Assembly (NCBI RefSeq): GCF_026151205.1
Contig: NC_087076.1
Span: forward strand, 1,871,692 to 1,931,691
Direction: 5' to 3'
DNA: 60,000 nucleotides
Source of the DNA: Bolinopsis microptera
Lineage: Eukaryota > Ctenophora > Tentaculata > Lobata > Bolinopsidae
The notes beneath the pieces are model-generated. The model did not search any database. It was given only the letters and a program-made list of their open reading frames with translations, and had not been told where the DNA came from. The translations under genes were made by a program, and so were the position numbers. Of the stretch, positions 48,228 to 59,700 are shown in pieces (position 1 is the stretch's first letter; every line of letters starts with the position of its first letter).

Positions 48228-49620
48228 TAGGGTAAAGCACATAATTTTGTCATTTTTGGTAATTTTCCGACTGCCTGATATAAACCATGGGTTTTAACCT
48301 CGTCTGAAATTCCGATTTAGATGAAACCTCCACCATGTTATAGTAGACAGTCTAGGCAAGTTCTAACACAAAAATGATCGAAATTGCTGGGGTTGAAGAT
48401 GTTCAAAAAAATTATTTTGAAAAAATGACAAAATTAGGTGACTCTACTTAATTTTGTCACCCCGAACCTAATTTTGTCACTTGAAGATTGTGCAAAAAGT
48501 AACCGTTTCTCGGTATTTTAGACTACCTGGATGCATCATTCGAGCGCTTTTTTACCAACATTGACCTCAAAAATCCCAAAGATATGATGTTTTCATAGTT
48601 TTGTAGCTTGATGAAAAGATGACACTTTTTGGGTATCTAATCTTAGAAAATAGCCCCCAAATGCCCCTGAAACCACTGGCATCTTGAAAACTTTCTATGA
48701 AGCATGAATCAATATTGGTTACTGATTCACGAAACTATATTTACCAATAGCTCTTTAAAACCCAGAATTACAGTATATTTCTCGGCGAAAATATGCTATT
48801 ATAAGTGTTTAAATGCTATTATAAGTGCCTTATACATATCCTATGAGCAAAAAAACTTCAGAATAGTTGTATAAGGCCATTTTCAACACAATCTGTGATT
48901 TACAAGAAATTTGAGAAAGGTCGATTTTTTTGACAAAATTAGGTACTTTTGGCAAAATCGAACCTAATTTTGTCACCCTCTGTAACTTGAATAATAATTG
49001 CGCTAGAGACTTGAAAATTTGTACGTATACTTCTGCTGTAGAAGATATTTGAAATATGCAATGTAATAATAATAGCATGAAGCTAGCTCAATTACTTTTG
49101 AAATAGCAATAAATCAAAATTTTGAAAATTCCTTAAGAAAACTTTAAGGATCTTATTTATTTTTCGGGTTCACAGGGGGGGCTGAAACCAGGTTTTCGAT
49201 CAAATGCTGCCATTTGTAGTCAAACGTCGCCAACAGTTGCTCTCGTCCAATGAAATCGCTGCATTTTGCAAGTCGGTATGCATAATTGAATTACATATAT
49301 TCATATGCGGAGCTTGGCTTACATAATGCAGCGATTTCATTGGACGAGAGCAACTTTTGGCGACGTTTGACTACACATGGCAGCGTTTGATCGAAAACCT
49401 GGTTTCAGCTCCCCTCTGTGGGTTAACAGTTTTGCCTTCATTTTTGACACAGATGCAAAAGAGCTAGAAACTTAAACTTTGTAGGAGCAGTTTCAGCAAA
49501 GTCTAAGCTTTCTTTTTATACACAAACCTTTTCTTTCAAGCTGAAATTCCGAGCCGAGGCAGTTTTTCAGAGCAAAATGACAAAATTAGGTACCCTGACA
49601 AAATTACGTGCCTTACCCTA
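48228..49620. mobile_element. TA-bounded TIR element with eight copies of ACCTAATTTTGTCA
   Basis: The left end TAGGGTAAAGCACATAATTT (from 48228) and the right end (to 49620) are inverted repeats of 25 bases with two differences. If TA is the target duplication, the element starts GGGTAAAGCAC. The 14-base motif TGACAAAATTAGGT or its complement occurs at 48239 (terminal), 48426, 48446, 48466, 48931, 48962, 49578 and 49596 (terminal), in both orientations. There is no open frame of note. A 250-bp MITE is inserted at 49171-49420. The architecture is the same as that of the element at 25456-27115, and both have GGGTA just inside the TA, although the motifs differ. Confidence 0.72.
49171..49420. 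mobile_element. 250-bp fold-back MITE nested in the larger element
   Basis: Terminal inverted repeats of about 95 bases (CACAGGGGG...GCTGAAACC at the left, GGTTTCAGCTCCCCTCTGTG at the right; also TCCAATGAAATCGCTGCA in both arms). They are flanked by GGTT at 49167-49170 and 49421-49424, a 4-base direct repeat consistent with a target duplication. No coding capacity. Confidence 0.85.
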
Positions 49621-49737
49621 TATAGTAAAAACAAAAAAGCGAATTTTACATCACATTTCATGAAGCTAATCTAATATTCATGAGTTTATTATCGGATGTT
49701 CAAGTTTAACTATGTTTATTATGATATTATTATTCAT

Positions 49738-50650
49738 TGTAGCTGGAGAGCGTCCAGAGGCGGTTTACCCGTCTGATTGACGAGGTGGGTACTCCATAAT
49801 ATAATAATACAGTCGTCGACTGGAAATCCTCAATTTAACAACGTTGGCAGAGCGGCGAATACGTGGGGACCTCATTGAATCTTTTAAAATGATAAGTGGT
49901 TTGGCCAATTACGGAGCTGGTTTGTACAGTATGAGCAGATCTGGTCTTAATGTGATATCAAACAGTAGATGCAGTAAAAATAGCAGTAAAATTATGAAGA
50001 AAGTCCACAGTTCTTTTCTTCCGGAGAGGATGAGACCATATTGGAACAAACTCCCCTCGGATGTCAAGAATTAAGGGACTGTGTTAAGTTTTAAAATAAG
50101 ATTAGAGGCTTTCAAAAAAGAAACTATTTTAAACGGATCTGTAAATGATAGTCATTTTTCCTATGTTTCGGACGAAGTATTAGGAAAGATTGAGGAATTA
50201 AATTGTTTGTTTGTTTGTTTATAGAACCCGTCCCCAATCTCGTATCGGAAAATGACTAAACTCAGGTCTGAGTGTGAATACGGGTGGTACCTGCAAGAGT
50301 GTTCAGTAAGCATTTAGAGTTCTGTAAAACTGCAGTTACAATTGTGCTAGAGTATTTTTAGTATATACGATTGGTATCAGATTTATAGAGGAATTAAATT
50401 ATGCTACTAATAAAGAAAAGCACAGTGAATATCTTGTGTGTAATAATCCTCATGTTGCTAAAAAACGCTTTATCAACTTATATAGTAGTGGAAAGTATGT
50501 AAATTAGATTCATTTTAACTTGGTTGTCTAGGCTAATAGATTTAAGGTAATTTTTAAACTTTAGTAAATATATTTTTGATGATATGTGATGATGTTTGTG
50601 TCATTATATTTTGATTTGATTTGATTTGTAATATGGCAATAAAATTTAAA
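49738..50650 (+). pseudogene. LINE reverse transcriptase tail, 5' truncated and broken
   Basis: LESVQRRFTRLIDEVGTP (from about 49743), then after a frame change EILNLTTLAERRIRGDLI and FKMISGLANYG, and later PYWNKLPSDVKN. This is the conserved end of many LINE polyproteins. Stop codons and frame breaks make it inactive. A downstream (GATTT)n stretch followed by GGCAATAAA near 50640 may be its 3' end. Confidence 0.75.
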
Positions 50651-50754
50651 ATTTGTTTTACTTAAATTTTGTTTTACTTGTGAAAGTTTTGTTGACAAAA
50701 AATGCGCGGCGTGCTTTAAATTTGAATTAATGTACAATGTAGGCGCGCTATATT

Positions 50755-52100
50755 TTGATTGGCGACGTCAACCCTTACTTCCAGAATCCAGATTGTTGCT
50801 ATGCGAATTCGCTCTTGGAGGACTTCGCCGCTTCGACGCGCCGCGCGAACTACAAACTAGCATTCTTGCTTCGCATCGAAGCAAGTCGATCGTTGCTCTG
50901 CTTCGCAAAGCAACGATCTCGATGGGTTGACAATCGTCAACCAAAATTCGCTCCTACTAAATCGCTCGCCCAAATTTTCAAAAAATTTTTTTTTCCACAA
51001 AGTTCTTAACAATTTAATTCCTGTATCGCTGCCTCACTATCTCTCTTTATATCAGGGCACTTCTCGACTAAGACGTTGCCACCTCGACAGTCTGTCTATT
51101 GTGTCATCAATTTTACCTAAGTTAAGTCAGAATTCACACACCACATGTACCTCAAATAGCCCACTGGCAAAATCATTTTTCTACAGAACCCATATACTGT
51201 GGAATGGACTCCCTTTACAGGTAAGACAGATTGTGTCTACTAGTCTTTTCAAAGCTGAGGTCACTAAGCATCTCTGGAAATGTTTATTGGACAGTGAAAC
51301 AACAGTCTAGCCTAGTCTCTTTGCTCCCCATATTATTATTATTTTTGTTTTATTAATTTTTTTTATCTACCTTCCTATACTTTCAACATCATATCACACT
51401 TCACCCGCACACCTTCTCACACATTAATGACCGTTTCAGACCTGTATCTAATGTATCTGGAATTTGACGTATTGAAATACCAATTTTGACTCTTTATCCA
51501 CAGTTATTCACCATGGATTTGTTTGTTATTAAATAGTTTTTCATAAATTTTTGGATTTAGATTAATTCGATGTAATGGGTCCAAGTTACTGCGGACATAG
51601 TTCACTATGTGTTTACCGTGTTTGGGTGCCCATCATATTTTACAGATGGGGGCGATATTTTGAACGATTCTATTTTATATTCATCTATTGCTGTACTCTG
51701 TAAAATTTGAAAAGTATTTAATAAAAAAAAAGGCCCTTTGAGTATGAAATATAAAATAGATCTCAATCGGTGTAGTGTATTTTGTAGTGTATTTTGGACG
51801 CTGATTCCAATTGCAAATTAGATGTTTTGGAAGTTTAACAACGATATTGAATATATGTAATATATTTTTGAGCATTTGTTTCATCAATCCGAGCGTGCTA
51901 AATTACTTTACACTTATCCCGATCTTTGAGATTTTTCTAAAAATGCTCTCCTGGCGCTATATTGACGAAAAACTGTCTCAATCGCGTGTTATGACCGTAT
52001 TATATAGAAATTGGTGTAATTTCTGATCGTTAGGGTTAGGCATTAGGGTTGCAGCAAATGCTTTTGTCAGGGATTGGGTTAGGGATGGAATCAAATTAGA
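50755..52100. mobile_element. Fold-back element, copy 2, inverted relative to 5.6 kb and split by a LINE
   Basis: Palindromic CpG-rich hairpins (50860-50942, including GTTGACAATCGTCAAC) precede the module CTCCTACTAAATCGCTCGCC (from about 50950), which also occurs at 5962-6000 in reverse. After a LINE insertion the homology resumes at about 51726 with AAGGCCCTTTGAG and CGGTGTAGTGTATTT, TTTGGACGCTGATTCC, and a GGGTTAGG-rich stretch at 52027-52090. Order and orientation equal the reverse complement of copy 1. The outer ends are approximate. Confidence 0.6.
50985..51731 (+). pseudogene. 5'-truncated LINE insertion with poly(A) end
   Basis: The frame to 51310 gives only the end of a reverse transcriptase polyprotein: LAKSFFYRTHILWNGLPLQV and FKAEVTKHLWKCLL. 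A 3' untranslated region follows, with AATAAA at 51720-51725 running into an A tract to 51731. Both borders coincide with the break in the fold-back element, so this is a truncated retrotransposition event into it. Confidence 0.7.
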
Positions 52101-52489
52101 GTATTATGGTTTCGAATACTCGTTCAGGGCCAGTTACAGCTAGAGAACAGTTTGATAAAGTCTCGTGACAGTCGAGTGTAAAGAGATTGATCATCATCCT
52201 CATCAATCAATATAATATACAAATTTAGTTTAATTTTCATTGCTTACATTTCAGGTCGGCTCTTAAAACCTGCCCTTGTGTTAGTCACCTAACCCTAGGG
52301 ACCAGAGGAGAATAAAAGTAGAAAAAGCAAAAGACAGGGCTTGCAGAAAAAGAGAATAAAAAATAGAGACCCAAATCAAATCAAATAAAAAGTAACTCAA
52401 AAAGGAGAAATCAACTTATTATCTTTATCATTATTATTTACCCAATAGGAAAGTTATACTTTATTCATGATTTCATGATTTAAGTTATC

Positions 52490-52790
52490 CATTCAAGTTA
52501 AGTTGACAAACGCTTGAAATTGTAAATTACTTACTTGTACTTGATTATAGGTGTCTTTCATCCAGTTCTTTCTTGGACGACCCCTAGATCTTCTCCCAAG
52601 GTCCCGCAGGGGTCCAGTTAAGCATGTACTTAAGTAGCGTAGTGTCTGGCATTCTGGTGACATGGCAAAACCAGCACATGCGGTTTGCTCTATTGGATTT
52701 ATCCTTGCACGCTCCAGCACTTCTGTGTTTGGAAATTAGCCCCACTATATTTCCAGGATTATCTTTACTTTTTATTGGATTTACATTAGT
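52490..52790 (-). pseudogene. LINE tail fragment, frameshifted
   Basis: Minus-strand segments CHVTRMPDTTLLKYMLNWTP and, in another frame, RRSRGRPRKNWMKDT reproduce the GHVxRMPD...GRPRKxW ending of RTE-like and related LINE proteins. The frame change near 52620 shows it is dead. It is distinct from the 35.5-kb LINE. Confidence 0.75.
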
Positions 52791-52869
52791 TGCAAATAAG
52801 TAGGAATAATTTAGAAATAAGTTCAATTCGATGTTGTCAATAAAACAAGACATTTCAATTAACATGATA

Positions 52870-53782
52870 TTTAATTTTTAATTTAGCTCATTTTACAGAA
52901 TCCACAAATTTATAAAAATTCATTAAAATATAATGCCCACTGGGTGTCTGAATTTTTGTCCTTGACTGCTCATTGAATAGTGGAAGCTCAGACAACTAAA
53001 GGGGCAAGGAATGTGCGGCCTGAAAGTTTTTGCACACACTGAAACGATAAATCGGATAAATGGTCATAACTTGTATAGCATTATGCACTGGCCAGTATTT
53101 GGATAGATAACCCTTGGTCTGGAAGTATGTTTGGCGAAAAGTTGCATTGGAGAGCACACCAGCTAGATCAGTGATGTTTTGAGGATGGAAGTTAAATATG
53201 TTTCCATAAGACCAGATTTTTCGTTTTGATGCAAACTGTGGAAATAATGTGAAAGCAACAAAAAAATGATGTGTAACAGATTTAAAATGACGAAGATATC
53301 AATCATATAGTTTATCTTGTTATCAAACATTCATTGGGTGATTATGTGATATTATGATACGGCACGATTTGAATAGTAGTGTCAACCCAATTTCGATTCC
53401 ACGTTACGAACAAACATTTTATGCTTGATATCTTTGTCATCTGAGTAGCTAGAACTTCCATCTCTTCAGGAAAAACATTATTATTGAATTGAACCTTCAT
53501 TTGAAATAAAATAACGTTGCTATTATTTGATTTGACATATTCCTCGAATGATATATAATACTAAAAAGAATTAACTCAACCTAGTAGTCACTGATTGAGT
53601 AATAAGTCGAAACGTCTTGAATCAGACTTATGGGTCCCCCACTGACTTATGGGACGCCTTCATTATTAAATTTCCTCTGAAATTTGTAAGGAAGCTAACA
53701 CTTCTATTATTCTTACTATTTTTTTATTACTTGCCGTTATCATACTTAAAATGACCTTTAAAGCAATGTTAAATGAAAAGAT
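52870..53782. other. Upstream region of the LIMK gene
   Basis: AT-rich with no open frame recognised. It should include promoter or 5' untranslated exons of the LIM kinase gene, but no core promoter element is convincing. Confidence 0.4.
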
Positions 53783-56700
53783 ATGCAAAGAAGAAGTAGT
53801 ACAGGCTCATTTCGAGCATCTAGCATCAGAGTTGAGAACAGATCGAGTACAGATAGACTGCGTCGCTCCAGCTCCCTGTCAAATGAAGTGTTAACTGATT
53901 TCCGTAAAACGTGCAAGTTATGCTCAGGTATTAGTTATGCTCAGGTATTAGTTATGCTCAGGTATTAGTTATGCTCAGGTATTAGTTATGCTCAGGTATT
54001 AGTTATGCTCAGGTATTAGTTATGCTCAGGTATTAGTTATGCTCAGGTATTAGTTATGCTCAGGTATTAGTTATGCTCAGGTATTAGTTATGCTCAGGTA
54101 TATTAGTGCCTAATCTTTTATAATTCATGACTGGCTTTTGTTCTGCTCATAAATGAAAGTATTCTTTCATCTTTTCATTGATACAGCCAGATGACAAAAA
54201 GATTAACATCTGATGCATTAGTTCATCATATTTCTAAGCACCAAATTCCACAATTTTTTACTAAAACTACGATAATATTTATCTGTGTAACATAAAAATA
54301 AAATGACTACATTTCCATCAGATCCGATCAATGCAGGAACGGTTATCATGGCCGAAGGAGATTCGTGGCATGTCAACTGTTTTGTTTGCTCCAAATGCAC
54401 AACTGAGCTTACTGACTACCACCAACTCGAGGGCCGACTCGTGTGCAATCAATGCATGACAAAGGTTCTGTATTTCCTGTATTTTGCATCACTATGTTAT
54501 ATTCATTATTACTTAATTTATTTAACATTCCATTGCTCAATGTTTCTAAAAAAGTGCATTCCTGTATATTCTCTGCTCCATTATTTCCTGCCATCTTATG
54601 AAAATCATATAAAATTGTAACATTTAATCTACTTAAGGTTGTTGGTGGGTGTACTGTGTGCAAGGAATATCTGGGAACTTGTTACGTTATATTCAATGAT
54701 AATAAATACCATACAGGTGAAATAACTCACGGTTTTGTAACATTTTTCAAAAATAAATTCAAAATAAAAACTAAGTAATTAGTGGACTTTGAACTGAATG
54801 TAATATTATGTAGCTCATCTGAACGATAACATATTGTTGCATAGTATAAAAAGTACGAATTATTCTAGAGTGTTCATGTAAAACAAATGACCTAGAATAA
54901 TTACACAGGGTGTTTACGATGTTCACACTGGGGACAAAAGAACACTATACGCTTAGCGAGGGGGGTCAGATTATTTGTGATAACTGTACACAGGTAGGTC
55001 ACATTATTTTATTACGATTAAAAGTTTACCTGCAAATTAGTTGTCACGATTTCAGGGCGACTGTGTGGCAAGCTTTGTATGAGTTAGTTCAACTACTCTG
55101 TTATATGCGTAGCTTAGTTGTACACAGTAATTACGTGTAAGTTGTAGCCTAGTTAGACAAAACAATTAAATATGTAGCTCAGTTTGCTATACCTCCACCG
55201 GAAGTTTAATTATGTGATCTTTGTGACAGAAGATAATAAACTGAAGTTTTGAAGCTCTGATATATTGTTTAATAGCAATTAATTGGCTATGTAATTAATT
55301 GGCTATGTAAGCGCATTGTTGTACAAAAGCGTCTGCTCATCTTAAGAATTACGGAATCATAGAAAACATTAATACTACTGATATCAGGATTATATGAATA
55401 TCAGTCTCCTTTAAAAAATGAATTTATTCGTTTTTTATTTGATGTTTACGTTTGACTTTCAGTGTAACATGTTATCTCTGATATCAAATGAGAGGAGGGT
55501 TCAAGTTAGGTGGGGAGACTTAAACACTGACTTTTCTGATGAATTTCAGCTCAGGTATTGTTTATCAATAACTTAACTCTTTTCGTTTCTTTATCTTTAT
55601 AATTTCAATGAAGTAAATTGAAACAGTAAGAATCGTTTTTAGATTTCAATTATAGAAATAAACTGAAAATCTATTGTTTACGGACACATGTGCTGGTGTC
55701 GGCACACGTCATCACTGCAAAGGATCGTTCCTGAAGGACATCCTCCTTCTGTACACTTGTTGCATGTTTTAGCGCAGTACCTCTCCGCATATGTGATGTC
55801 CTTGCAGTGAGCCAGTGTGCACTTCATGTACTTGTCTTTGCAAAGAACTGGGTCAAACCTGTCGTCATTATCTGGAACAACGTAGTCAGTTGCTTCGTCA
55901 GGATTACTATCTGCCACGCCCGTCACCTCCAGATCGGGATAGTAGGAGTCGAGATAGAGTCCACAGTTGTGATGCCCTCTCATATATCTGACATACCCTG
56001 ATTCTCCCCAGTCGCCACCCCAGCTGTTTTTCACCAGAATATACTTTTCTGTGTAACCTACTGCAGTTACCGCGTGATTCAGAGATCCTGTACAAGTCAT
56101 GTCCTTAATGATGCCAGTTTGGTAAAGCTGGAAGAACTTCGTCGCTTCAAATGCAACTGTTATAGAGCCCTCAGCTATAGCCTCGATGTTCGCCATTTCA
56201 TTCTCAGCCACCTTGACGTATCCTACGATCTTTGCAGCGATCATGGCATCTGGTTTCTCTGCTCCTAAACACTTCTCATCCACAGCTTGGTAAAGATAAT
56301 CTGCTGTCGCAGCAAGTCTCCCTCCATTTGCTGCTGAGTACTCGTAGCACTCCTGCATCCACCCCCCGTTACATCCATCTGCTAACCCTTCATAGACACA
56401 GTCCAAATATTCCTTCTCTGCAAAGTTTCGGAGGGCGGAGTTCTCCAAGAGAGCGTATCGTGTCTCCAGACCTCCCACTGCACCAAAAGTCCAGCAAGAT
56501 CCGCAACTAGCTGCAAATTGCAATATGTTCTGAGTTTAGTTTATAAAGTTGGTCATCAAGTCGTCCGATTAAGTGAATCTATTAAGTATACATGTAGATT
56601 GTAGATGTTATCATGTTTTTTAATACCTACAAACAATTAATATCATAGGGGATAGCAGGGATAATACCTTGATCTTTGATTGCAGTAACCAGCCCTTTCT

Positions 56701-59700
56701 CGGTCCAGTCCACTTCAGCTGGAGTGTCAGATAAAACGGAACTGAGTGTTCTTGGTTTCGCTTTGATTCCAGAAGTGCCATTCATACCTGGGAAATATTT
56801 TTATAGGTTTCTTCAAGTTTTAATGGCTCTGAAGGAGTACACCCAAAGTGCACAGAAAAGAAACGCTGTGATATAAATTCGTAGATCACTCACCGAGATA
56901 TCGATTTCGTTCCTCAGCAGTCATGACCGCAAAGAAATTAAGTTCGAGAGTAACACTGCTGTCCTGTCTTGAGTTCTGTTCCGCCACAATTTCCGCCGAA
57001 CTGCGCCACATCTTTAACCTCATCCTATCCTCACTTGGTCCGAAACTGAGTTTCTGATCTGCTTTGTACTGACCATACGCTCGCAGGGTCGCTTTTGGGG
57101 ATCGCAGTATTGCTTTAAGTCGGTCTTCATGAGCACAGGTAGCGGCCACCAGCAGAGATATTAGTAAAATCATGATTCCCGGAGTTTAAACTATGAATTA
57201 AAAGTTTCCTTGGCGGTGCACAAATTTAAGGGGCGGTTTAACAAAGACACCTCTTTGTTTCTGTACAGGTGCTAACCACGGGACGATGTGATAACTCATT
57301 TTTCGAGTGATATGTAACGGACCACTTATGAGAACTGACAAAAGGTTTACCATCTGCTTAGAAACTTTGTGAAGCTGGCCTGTTTACAGTTAAAGCTTTG
57401 AAAAGTTAACACCTGTATAAGTTTAGCTTCCTTTCTAGAAAGATTTTAAAACAGTCATCACCTGCTCGGTACCCGGCATTTTACAAAGACATAAACTCTG
57501 TCACAGTATTGTTCCATCTCTCTTCAAGAACGAGAAAAGTGTCCCCCCTGGCTATAATTGTTCGTTGGAGTGATTCACAACATTCACAGTTCACTTTTAA
57601 TTTGTGTGAAATGTGATGGAAACACGTGAAACATCACAAAACCTCACGAGGAAGCGCATCTTTAGCCTTCATTTATTCTGAGGCCTTGATAGTTGGTTCC
57701 GATTCTAATAGAAACTACGGATTTTGACAAATTACACAGTACACACTATGGGAACGTAAGCGTTGGGCAACTTTGCATTTAGCTGACTTATAGTTAAAGC
57801 ACAGGTGAAGCACATTAATAACGCACAGTAAGCGAACAGTCAAGTCACACCTTAACAATAACACTTCAACTTCAAGAGTACAGTAAAAAAACACTCAACC
57901 AACGAGTAAAGTGCCAAAATGCCATTTTTTGCGATAAATAACATAGGCTGAATATGAAGACTAATGACCTTGTTTCCATTTAACTGATCATTTTGATATT
58001 CTTCACTCTGTTTTTATCAATCAGTTACACTCACAGAGTTTGCTAGATGTACTGAGTTTTTTCAGTATACTTCTTATTTTAATTGAATAATATTTGCTAC
58101 AGGGTAAAAGAAGCACCTAAATACAGTTTTCTAAGGACTGGTGACGTTATCATTGCTATTAATGACAGATTAGTCAGCAGTACCAACTTGTGAGTGTATA
58201 TTCCATATTTTAAGTTTATCTCGTCTTGTTGAATCAACAAGACGAAATAAACATTGCTGATGTACATTACCTGTAAACTAGCTTGTTTATTATAACCTAA
58301 TTATAATCTAGTTATAATCTTATGATACCAGGGGTGGTATAAATCTGGATCAGACGGTTACCCTAACGGTTAACCCAGCTGGAATGCGATCACGGAATGC
58401 GAGTGATGCGAGCCCGCCACCAACAACCCCTCCTTCTCCTCCCCCTCCCTCAACTCGGCAACACAAACGCAGACTTCTCAAGGCTCTCTCCACTTCCCCG
58501 CCACCCTTGGATACTCAGCCAGCCAGCTACATCTTCAAACCGTCCCAGGTTAAAATAATTGTACTTGTTAGATTATTGTCATTTTCGTTTCTCGATGAAT
58601 TTATTATATGTGGGATGGTTTCACCTGGATCAGATGATAACATATCACAGGTTGAAGTTGGAGAAGTTGTCGGGCAAGGTTTCTTCGGTCGAGTTTGTCG
58701 TGCTCGGTTTGTGGAGACGGGAGAGAGAATCTGCCTTAAAGAACTTCAAAATGTTGACCCTTCCTCTGCCAGTGTACGTATATTTTCTTTAGAATGTGAG
58801 GAACAACCGAAAATTGTTTTACACCCTGAAATGAACAAAATTGTTTCATTTTTGAGCTTTTGGTCTAACTTTACCAAAAAGTTTTGTATACGATTTTTGA
58901 GCATTTTGGTTATCCTACGTGAATCCGTTCATGACCTGGTTAAATGCGCTGTAAGATAAATGTACCGTGGCGGTCTTGAGTAAAGAGCGTATGGTATGTA
59001 ATTACACAGTACACACGTCCTTACTCCTTATGTGCCGTCACTGAGGTCTGGACTTTTATTGGACGGCCCCATTACAACTTACAAAACTAAGATAAATTAT
59101 AAATTATAATTTCTACGCTATATAATTGTGAGAAGTACTGATGGAGAATCAATAAGTTTAAATGCTACCATTGTGTATAGTTACTGTGAGGAGCGATTTA
59201 GCTTGTTATCGTTACACGAATAGATTTAGTAATACAGAAGTATATTCGAGAATCAGTTGATATTTTCATGCATAATTCAGAATTGCCTCTGTTTTAAGTA
59301 GCTACCTTAGTTTTGAAATCAAACCAGTTCGTCAAATCTCAAAATAATGTCACAAATGTTCGACCATCCAAAGTTAGACGGCTAAAATATTATAAAGTTG
59401 AAAGATAGTTAATGCGACCACTATGCATTACCACAAAAAAACCCATAAATCTGCTCCTTTTTAAAATTCCTTATATGTTCTGAACGTTCCTTAGAGCCTA
59501 AAATAACCAACATTGTGTCTGAGATTATATTGTATGTTGGCCAAATCTATTGAAACATGTTAGCAATCAAGAGATAACTCTGACCATGTCGAGGATAATG
59601 AACTTGTGGTGATCAGTTGTATCTGATGTCAAGGAGTTGTATCGGGTAACAGGTCTGTAATCCTGTTATCACGCTGAACCTGGGAGGCGGTAATTTGTTT

